DNA from: Bacteroidota bacterium
Lineage (GTDB): Bacteria; Bacteroidota; Bacteroidia; Cytophagales; Cytophagaceae
DNA length: 64,000 nucleotides
Direction of reading: 5' to 3'
NCBI GenBank assembly: GCA_023392125.1
Contig: JAEVZS010000017.1
Location: forward strand, 1-64,000
Position numbers and translations under genes: made by a program. Positions 7,959 through 15,810 of this stretch are shown piece after piece; position 1 is the stretch's first letter; each line of letters starts with the position of its first letter. Below the pieces are notes generated by a model that searched no databases, was not told the DNA's origin, and saw nothing but the letters and a program-made list of their open reading frames with translations.

Positions 7959-8735
7959 ATGATTTTTTATAAAACTGATGAAGAAATAGAGACGATCAGA
8001 GAAGGTGCAGTAATACTTGGGAGGGCTCATGCAGAGGTTGCCAAGGTTATTAAACCCGGCGTCACAACAAAATTTCTCGATTCAGTAGCATTTGAATATA
8101 TAAAGAGTAATTTTGCAGAGCCGTCTTTTAAAGGATATAATGAATTTCCTGCATCTTTATGTATTTCAGTTAATGATCAGGTTGTTCATGGTATACCCGG
8201 GGATTATACGCTGAAAGATGGTGATATAGTTTCGATCGATTGCGGAGTTTTTTATAAAGGTTTTCATAGTGATAGTGCATATACTTATGCAGTTGGTGAG
8301 GTGGAGGAAAAAACCAGGCATTTATTAAAGGTTACAAAGGAATCTTTATACAAAGCGATTGAAAATGCCATTGTAGGAAACAGGATTGGCGATATTGCAT
8401 ATGCTGTTCAAGCACATGCAGAGAATGAAGGTTTTTCAATAGTCAGGGAGTTGGTCGGTCATGGAGTGGGAAAAATGCTTCATGAGGGTCCTGAAGTTCC
8501 TAACTATGGCAAACGAGGTAAGGGTGTAAAGCTTGAGGAAGGGATGGTATTGGCGATTGAACCTATGATCAATCTTGGTAGAAAAAATATAGTTCAGGAG
8601 GGGGATGGGTGGACTATACGAACTGCTGACAGAAAGCCTTCTGCTCATTTTGAACATACTGTGGCAATCAGGAGAGATAAAGCTGATATTCTTACTACGT
8701 TTGAATATATAGAAGAAGTAATTAAAGCATTTTAA
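7959..8735 (+). CDS. map: Type I methionine aminopeptidase
   Basis: This enzyme removes the initiator methionine from nascent proteins using a dinuclear metal centre. The expected metal ligands are visible: Asp in VSIDCGVF, Asp in HSDSAYTY, His in GHGVGKMLHEGP, Glu in AIEPMI and Glu in FEHTVAI. The substrate-contact His is in VVHGIP. The ATG at 7959 gives 258 residues and a start like other family members; a GTG at 7950 in the same frame would add three residues. The stop overlaps the infA start by one base (TAATG). Confidence 0.96.
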   Translation: MIFYKTDEEIETIREGAVILGRAHAEVAKVIKPGVTTKFLDSVAFEYIKSNFAEPSFKGYNEFPASLCISVNDQVVHGIPGDYTLKDGDIVSIDCGVFYKGFHSDSAYTYAVGEVEEKTRHLLKVTKESLYKAIENAIVGNRIGDIAYAVQAHAENEGFSIVRELVGHGVGKMLHEGPEVPNYGKRGKGVKLEEGMVLAIEPMINLGRKNIVQEGDGWTIRTADRKPSAHFEHTVAIRRDKADILTTFEYIEEVIKAF

Positions 8736-8953
8736 TGGCAAAACAGTCATCAATTGAACAGGATGGAACCATTCTTGAAGCTTTGTCTAACGCTATGTTT
8801 AGGGTTGAGCTAGAGAATGGACATCAGGTAGTTGCGCATATTTCAGGTAAGATGAGAATGAATTATATTAAAATTTTGCCGGGAGATAAGGTCAAACTTG
8901 AAATGTCGCCATACGATCTTACTAAGGGAAGGATAGTATACAGATATAAATAA
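8735..8953 (+). CDS. infA: Translation initiation factor IF-1
   Basis: IF-1 is a 72-residue OB-fold factor that occupies the A site during initiation. MAKQSSIEQDGTILEALSNA, FRVELENGHQVVAHISGKMR and LPGDKVKLEMSPYDLTKGRI are diagnostic. Its ATG overlaps the map stop, so translation is coupled. It is followed by rpmJ, as in most spc/alpha operons. Confidence 0.98.
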   Translation: MAKQSSIEQDGTILEALSNAMFRVELENGHQVVAHISGKMRMNYIKILPGDKVKLEMSPYDLTKGRIVYRYK

Positions 8954-8960
8954 TACAACA

Positions 8961-9077
8961 ATGAAAGTTAAAGCTTCCGTTAAAAAAAGAAGTGCTGATT
9001 GCAAAGTGATCAGAAGAAAAGGGAAAGTATACGTAATTAACAAAAAGAATCCAAGGTTTAAACAAAGACAAGGATAA
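8961..9077 (+). CDS. rpmJ: 50S ribosomal protein L36 (zinc-ligand-poor form)
   Basis: L36 is the smallest 50S protein. The 38-residue frame begins MKVKASVKKRSADCKVIRRK and ends NKKNPRFKQRQG. Zinc-binding L36 has three Cys and one His; here only Cys14 remains, so this is the zinc-independent form. It sits 7 bases after infA and 6 bases before rpsM. Confidence 0.95.
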   Translation: MKVKASVKKRSADCKVIRRKGKVYVINKKNPRFKQRQG

Positions 9078-9083
9078 TATATT

Positions 9084-9461
9084 ATGGCTAGAATTGCAGG
9101 TGTAGATATCCCAGACAATAAGCGTGGAGAAGTAGCGCTAACCTATATTTTCGGTATTGGAAGAAAGTCTGCTCAGAAAATACTTTCCAAGGCTGAAATT
9201 AATTGGGATAAAAAAGTAAGTGATTGGTCTGAGGATGACTCAATTGCTATACGTAACATTATCAGTAGTGAATTTAAAACCGAAGGAGTTTTAAAATCTG
9301 AGATTCAATTGAGTATTAAGCGTCTTCTTGATATCGGTTGTTACAGAGGGTTGAGACATAGAAAAGGTTTACCTGTGAGAGGACAGAGAACCAAAAATAA
9401 CTCCAGAACCCGTAAAGGAAAGAGAAAGACTGTAGCAAATAAGAAAAAGGCGACTAAGTAA
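9084..9461 (+). CDS. rpsM: 30S ribosomal protein S13
   Basis: S13 contacts the P-site tRNA and bridges the subunits. The protein begins MARIAGVDIPDNKRGEVALT. It includes the helix-hairpin-helix IFGIGRKSAQKIL, and ends in the basic tail after GCYRGLRHRKGLPVRGQRTK. It is 125 residues long and opens the alpha segment of the operon. Confidence 0.98.
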   Translation: MARIAGVDIPDNKRGEVALTYIFGIGRKSAQKILSKAEINWDKKVSDWSEDDSIAIRNIISSEFKTEGVLKSEIQLSIKRLLDIGCYRGLRHRKGLPVRGQRTKNNSRTRKGKRKTVANKKKATK

Positions 9462-9479
9462 TAAATAAATAGTTTAGAA

Positions 9480-9884
9480 ATGGCCCAACAAAGTTCGACT
9501 AAGAGAAAAGATAAGGCGAAAAAAAGAATAGTTCATGTAGAACCTGTAGGACAAGCTCATATCAGAGCTTCGTTTAACAACATAATCATCAGTTTGACCA
9601 ATAGTACAGGACAGGTAATAAGCTGGTCTTCTGCTGGTAAAATGGGGTTCAGAGGATCTAAGAAAAATACTCCTTATGCTGCGCAGGTAGCCGCACAGGA
9701 CTGTGGAAACGTTGCTTTTGAACTTGGATTGAGAAAAGTAGAAGTTTACGTGAAAGGACCTGGCTCAGGAAGAGAATCTGCGATCAGAACGTTACAAAAC
9801 GTAGGAATCGAGGTTACGGCTATTAAGGACGTTACTCCATTGCCACACAACGGCTGTAGACCACCTAAGCGTAGAAGAGTTTAA
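9480..9884 (+). CDS. rpsK: 30S ribosomal protein S11
   Basis: S11 forms part of the platform that contacts the Shine-Dalgarno helix. Signature segments are HIRASFNNIIISLTNSTGQV, SSAGKMGFRGSKKNTPYAAQ, and the C-terminal DVTPLPHNGCRPPKRRRV. The protein has 134 residues. In this lineage few genes carry strong Shine-Dalgarno sequences, and none is obvious before this gene. Confidence 0.98.
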   Translation: MAQQSSTKRKDKAKKRIVHVEPVGQAHIRASFNNIIISLTNSTGQVISWSSAGKMGFRGSKKNTPYAAQVAAQDCGNVAFELGLRKVEVYVKGPGSGRESAIRTLQNVGIEVTAIKDVTPLPHNGCRPPKRRRV

Positions 9885-9916
9885 GTCGAACTTTATAATT
9901 ATACAGATACAATAAA

Positions 9917-10522
9917 ATGGCAAGATATACAGGACCTAAAACCAGAATCTCCAGACGATTTAACGAGCCTATTTTCGGACCAAGCAAAGCGCTTCAGAAA
10001 AAAAATTATGCTCCTGGTCAACACGGAAGAGGAAGAAGAAAGAAGCAGTCTGAATATGCTGTTCAGCTTGCAGAAAAGCAAAAGGTTAAATACATCTATG
10101 GTGTTTTAGAAAGGCAATTTGCAAACCTGTTTGATAAAGCTGCAAGAAAAGACGGTATTACAGGTGAGAATCTTCTGAAGTTTTTGGAATCACGGATCGA
10201 TAATGCTGTTTACCGTTTAGGAATTGCTCCAACCAGAAGAGCTGCACGTCAGCTTGTTTTACATAAGCATATTACTGTAAATGGAGAGGTTGTAAATATT
10301 CCTTCCTATTCATTACAGCCAGGTGATGTTATTGCTGTACGTGAAAAATCCAAGTCACTTGTTGTGATTGAAGATAGCTTAGCGGCAAGAGGTGGAAAGA
10401 GATATAGCTGGTTTGAGTGGGACCAAAGTTCTTTGTCAGGCAAATTTGTCACTTATCCGCAAAGGGATGAGGTTCCTGAGAACATTCAGGAGCACTTGAT
10501 AGTGGAGCTTTATTCAAAATAA
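9917..10522 (+). CDS. rpsD: 30S ribosomal protein S4
   Basis: S4 starts assembly of the 30S body and in other bacteria represses the alpha operon. MARYTGPKTRISRRFNEPIF, KKNYAPGQHGRGRRKKQSEY and the S4 RNA-binding domain (ESRIDNAVYRLGIAPTRRAA, then QLVLHKHITVNGEVVNIPSY) are clear. No N-terminal zinc-binding cysteines are present. Length 201 is normal. Confidence 0.98.
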   Translation: MARYTGPKTRISRRFNEPIFGPSKALQKKNYAPGQHGRGRRKKQSEYAVQLAEKQKVKYIYGVLERQFANLFDKAARKDGITGENLLKFLESRIDNAVYRLGIAPTRRAARQLVLHKHITVNGEVVNIPSYSLQPGDVIAVREKSKSLVVIEDSLAARGGKRYSWFEWDQSSLSGKFVTYPQRDEVPENIQEHLIVELYSK

Positions 10523-10551
10523 TTTTTCTGATCTTTAACGAAGCACAAATT

Positions 10552-11541
10552 ATGTCAATATTAGCATTTCAGATGCCTGAAAAAGTGGTAATGGAAAAGG
10601 CCGATGATTTTCACGGACTTTTCGAATTCAAGCCGCTTGAAAAGGGTTACGGAGTAACTATTGGTAATGCTCTCAGAAGAATCCTGCTTTCTTCTTTGGA
10701 AGGTTATGCTATTACCGGAATAAAAATTCCCGGTGTTTTGCACGAGTTCTCTACCATTGAAGGAGTGATGGAAGATGTTACCGAAGTCATTCTTAACCTT
10801 AAGATGGTAAGATTGAAAAAGGTATCTGATACCAATGACAATAAGATTGTTCTTTCTATAAAAAATCAGGAAGTATTTAAAGCCGGGGATATTAATAAGT
10901 ATACCAGTGCTTTCCAGGTGCTAAATCCTGATCATATTATATGTCATTTGGATTCATCTGTTAATTTGGAAGTAGAGTTGACTATTGACAAAGGAAGAGG
11001 GTATCTTCCTGCAGAAGAGTCAAGACCGGCTGAACAGGTTTTCGGATATATTCCAATTGATGCTATTTTTACTCCGATAAAGAATGTAAAATATAGCGTA
11101 GAAAACTTTAGGGTTGAGCAAAAGACTGACTATGAGAAGCTGATTCTCGAAATTCAGACAGATGGTTCAATACATCCTGAAGATGCTTTGAAGGGAGCTG
11201 CAAATATTCTAATTAAGCATTTTATGCTTTTCTCCGATCAGACAATGACGTTTGAGACGGCTAAGCCAGAAGAGGAAGAGACTGTAGATGAGGAAATGCT
11301 TCATATGAGAAAGCTCCTTAAAACACCAATTGCCGACCTTGATCTGTCTGTCAGAGCTTACAACTGTCTGAAAGCAGCAGATATCAAGAGTCTTGGAGAT
11401 TTAGCAGCCCTTGATATTTCTGATATGATGAAATTCAGGAATTTCGGAAAAAAATCCCTGGCAGAGTTAGAACAACTGATCGCTGAGAAAGGACTTACAT
11501 TTGGTATGGATCTTTCTAAGTATAAACTTGATGAAGATTAA
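10552..11541 (+). CDS. rpoA: RNA polymerase alpha subunit
   Basis: RpoA dimerises to nucleate assembly of RNA polymerase, and its C-terminal domain contacts upstream DNA and regulators. The N-terminal domain (about residues 1-230) holds GYGVTIGNALRRILLSSLEG and the DKGRGYLPAEES region. An acidic linker (EEEETVDEEM) joins it to the alpha-CTD (about 255-329) with LDLSVRAYNCLKAADIKSLG and RNFGKKSLAELEQ. It lies between rpsD and rplQ and starts 29 bases after the rpsD stop. Confidence 0.98.
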   Translation: MSILAFQMPEKVVMEKADDFHGLFEFKPLEKGYGVTIGNALRRILLSSLEGYAITGIKIPGVLHEFSTIEGVMEDVTEVILNLKMVRLKKVSDTNDNKIVLSIKNQEVFKAGDINKYTSAFQVLNPDHIICHLDSSVNLEVELTIDKGRGYLPAEESRPAEQVFGYIPIDAIFTPIKNVKYSVENFRVEQKTDYEKLILEIQTDGSIHPEDALKGAANILIKHFMLFSDQTMTFETAKPEEEETVDEEMLHMRKLLKTPIADLDLSVRAYNCLKAADIKSLGDLAALDISDMMKFRNFGKKSLAELEQLIAEKGLTFGMDLSKYKLDED

Positions 11542-11546
11542 GAACA

Positions 11547-12056
11547 ATGAGACACGGTAAGAAAGTAAACCATTTAGGGAGAACTTCTGCACATAGGAAA
11601 GCTTTGCTATCCAATCTGGCCTCTTCCCTTATTTTGGAAAAGAGAATTACAACCACTCTTGCAAAGGCTAAGGAGTTGAGAAAATATGTAGAGCCTCTTA
11701 TTACAAAATCAAAAGATGATTCTACACATCAGAGAAGAACTGTATTCTCCTACCTTCAGAATAAAGAATCTGTAAAAGTTTTGTTTGATGAAGTATCAAG
11801 CAAAATTTCAGAAAGACCTGGTGGTTATACAAGAATTATAAAAACTGGTAATAGATTGGGCGATAATGCTGAGACCTGTATTATTGAGTTGGTTGATTAT
11901 AATGACCTTTATACTCAGGAGAAAGGTAAAGCTGCTTCTAAAAGAACCAGAAGATCAAAAAGAGGTACAGGTAAAGCAACTGATGCAGTTGATGCGAAGT
12001 CTGCAGATACTTCTTCTGATGACAAGACAGGTGATGATGAAAGCGGAAAGGAATAA
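11547..12056 (+). CDS. rplQ: 50S ribosomal protein L17 with charged C-terminal tail
   Basis: L17 is located near the tunnel exit. MRHGKKVNHLGRTSAHRKAL and the RTVFSYLQNKESVKVLFDEV region identify it. Bacterial L17 is usually about 115-130 residues; here 169, because about 45 residues of Lys/Arg-rich then Asp/Ser-rich sequence follow the core. The same style of tail occurs on L22 in this operon. It is the last gene of the ribosomal cluster, and a terminator follows. Confidence 0.97.
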   Translation: MRHGKKVNHLGRTSAHRKALLSNLASSLILEKRITTTLAKAKELRKYVEPLITKSKDDSTHQRRTVFSYLQNKESVKVLFDEVSSKISERPGGYTRIIKTGNRLGDNAETCIIELVDYNDLYTQEKGKAASKRTRRSKRGTGKATDAVDAKSADTSSDDKTGDDESGKE

Positions 12057-12081
12057 TTTCTGTTTCGTCTCTTAAAATTGG

Positions 12082-12113
12082 AAAGGGTTTGACTTTTGTC
12101 AAATCCTTTTTTT
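12082..12113 (+). terminator. Rho-independent terminator of the ribosomal superoperon
   Basis: A stem of AAAGGGTTTGAC against GTCAAATCCTTT, with one G-T wobble and a TTTT loop, runs into a T tract (12107-12113). It lies 26 bases after the rplQ stop and 23 bases before carA. Confidence 0.85.
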
Positions 12114-12136
12114 ATTTTGTATAAATTAGGAATCTT

Positions 12137-13237
12137 ATGAAGTTTAATTCAGGCAAAGAGGCTTTCCTCATTCTGGAAGATGGTTCGGTGTACAAAGGTA
12201 TTTCAGTTGGCAAGACAGGAACCACTACCGGAGAGATATGTTTCAATACAGGTATGACCGGATATCAGGAAATTTATACTGATCCCTCATACTATGGTCA
12301 GATTATCGTCAATACGACATCGCACATTGGCAATTATGGAGTCTTGGATGATGAACAGGAATCAGATGATGTTAAGTTCAGCGGGCTGGTTTGTAAGAAT
12401 TTCTCAGATGAGTTTTCCAGAAAGTCAGCTATCGAGTCTCTTCAGAAGTATTTTGAAAAACGAAATGTAGTTGGGATCTCTGGTATTGATACCCGGGCTT
12501 TAGTTCGCCATATCAGAAGCAAGGGCGGAATGAATGCAATTATTTCCTCGGAGATCCTGGATGTGGAGGAGCTGAAGTCAATGCTGGCTAAAGTGCCTTC
12601 TATGCACGGTCTGGAGCTTTCATCCAAAGTATATACATCAAATTCTTATTATGTAGGATCTGAGGATGCGGGTTATAAGGTGGCTGTTCTTGATCTGGGA
12701 ATAAAGAAGAGTATATTGAAGAACTTTTCAGACCGTAATGTATTCTGCAAAGTTTTCCCCGGAGATACTTCATTTGAGGAGATGAAGGCCTGGAATCCTG
12801 ATGGCTATTTTATTTCGAACGGCCCCGGAGATCCTGCTGCAACAACATATGCGATTGAAACTGTAAAAAAGATTCTTTCTACAGAAGCTCCTATGTTTGG
12901 CATATGTCTCGGCCACCAGATTCTTGCTGAAGCAAACAACATTCCTACCTATAAGATGCATCACGGACATCGGGGTTTGAATCATCCTGTGAAGAATCTT
13001 ATAACTGGTAAATGCGAAATTACTTCCCAGAATCACGGATTTAGTGTCAGTAAGGAACATGTGGAGAAGAGCGATCTGGTAGAGGTAACACATGTGAATC
13101 TTAATGATGATACCATCGAGGGAATCAGAACTAAAAACGGAAAAGCTTTTTCCGTGCAGTACCATCCGGAGTCTTCTCCGGGACCACATGACTCACATTA
13201 TCTGTTTGATGATTTTGTAAGTCTGCTTAAAAAGTAA
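12137..13237 (+). CDS. carA: Carbamoyl-phosphate synthase small (glutaminase) subunit
   Basis: CarA hydrolyses glutamine and channels ammonia to CarB for carbamoyl phosphate, the precursor of pyrimidines and arginine. The N-terminal domain (about 1-150) includes TGMTGYQEIYTDPSY. The class I amidotransferase domain (about 180-366) has Cys257 in GICLGHQ and the His343/Glu345 pair in QYHPESS. It is 366 residues long. carB is not in this window, so the two subunits are encoded apart. eno starts 22 bases downstream, and a shared transcript is possible. Confidence 0.97.
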   Translation: MKFNSGKEAFLILEDGSVYKGISVGKTGTTTGEICFNTGMTGYQEIYTDPSYYGQIIVNTTSHIGNYGVLDDEQESDDVKFSGLVCKNFSDEFSRKSAIESLQKYFEKRNVVGISGIDTRALVRHIRSKGGMNAIISSEILDVEELKSMLAKVPSMHGLELSSKVYTSNSYYVGSEDAGYKVAVLDLGIKKSILKNFSDRNVFCKVFPGDTSFEEMKAWNPDGYFISNGPGDPAATTYAIETVKKILSTEAPMFGICLGHQILAEANNIPTYKMHHGHRGLNHPVKNLITGKCEITSQNHGFSVSKEHVEKSDLVEVTHVNLNDDTIEGIRTKNGKAFSVQYHPESSPGPHDSHYLFDDFVSLLKK

Positions 13238-13259
13238 CATTTGAAAATTTTTATATTTT

Positions 13260-14546
13260 ATGAGCGTAATAGAAGAGATCAAAGCCCGTCAGATTTTCGA
13301 TTCCAGAGGAAATCCTACTGTAGAAGTAGATGTTATTACTGAAAATGGTATTGTGGGTCGTGCTGCCGTGCCTTCCGGAGCTTCTACCGGAAAACATGAA
13401 GCTGTTGAGCTAAGAGACGGTGATAAGTCTTTGTACATGGGTAAAAGTGTACTTAAGGCAGTTGCAAACGTAAATGACATAATCGCGCCTGAGCTTATAG
13501 GTATATCAAGTTTTGAGCAGAATGCCATTGACAAATTGATGATCGATCTTGACGGAACTTCCAATAAAGGTAAGCTGGGAGCTAATGCCATCCTTGGTGT
13601 TTCCATGGCTGTAGCAAAAGCAGCTGCCCAGGAAGCAATGTTGCCTTTATACAAGTATGTTGGCGGTGTAAGTGCAAATACACTTCCGGTGCCCATGATG
13701 AATATCATCAATGGTGGTAGCCATGCTGATAATTCAATCGACTTTCAGGAATTCATGATTATCCCTGCCGGTGCTTCTTCATTCACAGAGGCAATGCGTA
13801 TGGGGTCAGAAATCTTCCATAACCTTGCCAAGGTATTAAAGTCAAAGGGAATGTCAACGAATGTTGGTGATGAAGGTGGATTTGCACCGAACATTCCTTC
13901 TAACGAAGAAGCATTGAAAGTAATTATCCAGGCTATCGAAGCAGCGGGATACAGACCTGGTGAAGATGTCTTTATTGCTCTAGATGCTGCATCTTCCGAG
14001 TTTTATGATTCAGAGTCTAAGTTGTATCATTTCAAAAAATCAACAGGCGATAAATTAACATCTTCTGAGATGGCTGGCTTTTGGGCTGATTGGGCAAAAA
14101 GATACCCGATTGTGTCTATCGAAGATGGAATGGATGAAGATGACTGGAGTGGCTGGGCTGAATTAACCAACAAGATTGGTAGTTCATGTCAGCTGGTTGG
14201 TGATGATCTTTTTGTTACGAATGTAAATCGTTTGAAAGAAGGTATCGAGAAGAAAATCGCTAACTCCATTCTTGTTAAGGTTAATCAGATTGGATCACTT
14301 AGTGAGACAATTGCTGCTGTAAACCTGGCAAAAAATAACTCTTATACGAGTGTAATGTCACACCGTTCAGGAGAGACAGAAGATAACACTATTGCAGATC
14401 TTGCTGTAGCTCTTAATACCGGTCAGATCAAGACAGGTTCTTGCTCAAGATCTGACAGAATGGCTAAGTACAATCAATTATTAAGGATTGAAGAAGAGCT
14501 TGGAGATTCCGCTTATTTCCCTGGAAAATCTGTCTTCAAAAAATAA
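13260..14546 (+). CDS. eno: Enolase
   Basis: Enolase converts 2-phosphoglycerate to phosphoenolpyruvate in glycolysis. The 428-residue protein starts with IKARQIFDSRGNPTVEVDV and carries VPSGASTGKHEAVELRD and the metal-site region SIEDGMDEDDW. Lys340 lies in ILVKVNQIGSLSE, and SHRSGETEDNTIADLAV is also present. It ends just before a strong terminator. The downstream ftsB-like gene is a common neighbour of eno. Confidence 0.99.
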   Translation: MSVIEEIKARQIFDSRGNPTVEVDVITENGIVGRAAVPSGASTGKHEAVELRDGDKSLYMGKSVLKAVANVNDIIAPELIGISSFEQNAIDKLMIDLDGTSNKGKLGANAILGVSMAVAKAAAQEAMLPLYKYVGGVSANTLPVPMMNIINGGSHADNSIDFQEFMIIPAGASSFTEAMRMGSEIFHNLAKVLKSKGMSTNVGDEGGFAPNIPSNEEALKVIIQAIEAAGYRPGEDVFIALDAASSEFYDSESKLYHFKKSTGDKLTSSEMAGFWADWAKRYPIVSIEDGMDEDDWSGWAELTNKIGSSCQLVGDDLFVTNVNRLKEGIEKKIANSILVKVNQIGSLSETIAAVNLAKNNSYTSVMSHRSGETEDNTIADLAVALNTGQIKTGSCSRSDRMAKYNQLLRIEEELGDSAYFPGKSVFKK

Positions 14547-14550
14547 TTAA

Positions 14551-14571
14551 AGTCCCGAAAGGGACTTTTTT
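14551..14571 (+). terminator. Rho-independent terminator after eno
   Basis: A perfect AGTCCC/GGGACT stem with a GAAA tetraloop is followed by TTTTTTG. It starts 4 bases after the eno stop. Confidence 0.9.
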
Positions 14572-14607
14572 GTTTCTTTTCATAAATTAGCTGCAAACAT
14601 TCTGATT

Positions 14608-14901
14608 ATGCTTGATAAAATTTTACCTTATCTGAAGAATTTTTATTTTATCTGTGGTATAATTCTGTTGTTCTGGATGCTTTTTTTTGACTCCAACGAT
14701 CTTATAAGTCAATACAAGATGAGTCGTAAGCTGAAGGAGTTGGAAAATGAGGTTTCCTATTTTGAGAGTAAAATAATGGAGGTCGAGGAAGAGCGTGCTG
14801 CCCTCCTGACCAATAAGGAAAAGCTGGAAAGATTTGCCCGTGAAACATACCGTATGAAAAAGCCTGCCGAGGAAGTGTATGTTATTGAATTTGCAGAATA
14901 A
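14608..14901 (+). CDS. FtsB/DivIC-type septum formation protein
   Basis: This 97-residue protein has the FtsB/DivIC layout. A short cytoplasmic N-terminus leads into one membrane helix (about residues 11-28, FYFICGIILLFWMLFF). A coiled coil follows (about 38-75), and then the conserved end of the family with LERFARETYRMKKPAEEVYV. Such proteins join FtsL and FtsQ at the division septum. Location next to eno is common for this family. A function in division is inferred from family and synteny; it could equally be called DivIC. Confidence 0.85.
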   Translation: MLDKILPYLKNFYFICGIILLFWMLFFDSNDLISQYKMSRKLKELENEVSYFESKIMEVEEERAALLTNKEKLERFARETYRMKKPAEEVYVIEFAE

Positions 14902-14988
14902 TGTCGGTCTGCTTAATTTCTTCATAAATCATTTTTAGAACATCTAAATAATCTTCAGGTTATAATGAGCTAAAAGCTATTATAATCG

Positions 14989-15810
14989 ATGAGAGCTATC
15001 TGGTCTGGTGCAATAAGTTTTGGACTGGTTAATATACCAGTAAAGTTGTATAGTGCGTCCGGAAGAGATAAGCTTCGATTCACCTTGCTTGCCAAGTCTG
15101 ACTTTTCAAAGGTTCAATACAAAAAAGTAGCCGGATCAGATGGCAGAGAGCTGAGCCAGGATGATATCGTCAAAGGCTATGAGTTTACTAAAGGAAAGTT
15201 CGTAGTAATGGATGATGATGACTTTCAGAAAGCTGATCGGTCTGCTACCTCAACTATTGAGATTGTCTGTTTCGTCAAGGAAGACGAAATAGCTCCGCTT
15301 TTTTACAAGAAACCATACTATCTCGAGCCAGACACTCCTTCCTCCAAACCTTATTCATTGCTCAGAAAAGCTCTTGCAAAATCCGACAAAGTAGGTCTGG
15401 CAAAATTCATACTGCGCAATAAGGAATATATCGGCATACTAAAAGCAGATAATAGTGTTTTAATTCTTAATCAGATGCGTTATAAAGAAGATGTCCGTAA
15501 TCCTGACGAATTGGATTTGCCGGACACCTCCACTGAATTATCAGAATCAGAATTGAAAATGGCCGGAAAGATAATTGATGAACTGACTACCGAGTTTGAT
15601 CCGGAGGATTTTAAAGATACCTATACCGCCAAACTGAAAAAGTTGATAGAGAAGAAAGCGGAAGGTAAGGTCGTTGAAACGGAAGGAAAAAAACCTGAAA
15701 AAACAGAAACGGATAATCTGATGAAGGCGCTTAAAGAGAGTTTACGAGCTTCAAAATCTAAAGATAGCTCCAAGAAAAAGAACAAAAGCACTGAACATAA
15801 AGAATCATGA
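14989..15810 (+). CDS. ku: Ku protein for non-homologous end joining
   Basis: Bacterial Ku is a homodimeric ring that threads onto broken DNA ends and recruits LigD. MRAIWSGAISFGLVNIPVKL is the hallmark N-terminus, and the Ku core continues to about residue 205. The tail (about 220-273) is rich in Lys, Glu and Ser, as in Ku proteins whose C-terminus contacts DNA or LigD. The stop overlaps the ligD start (ATGAG), so the two repair proteins are made together. Confidence 0.97.
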   Translation: MRAIWSGAISFGLVNIPVKLYSASGRDKLRFTLLAKSDFSKVQYKKVAGSDGRELSQDDIVKGYEFTKGKFVVMDDDDFQKADRSATSTIEIVCFVKEDEIAPLFYKKPYYLEPDTPSSKPYSLLRKALAKSDKVGLAKFILRNKEYIGILKADNSVLILNQMRYKEDVRNPDELDLPDTSTELSESELKMAGKIIDELTTEFDPEDFKDTYTAKLKKLIEKKAEGKVVETEGKKPEKTETDNLMKALKESLRASKSKDSSKKKNKSTEHKES

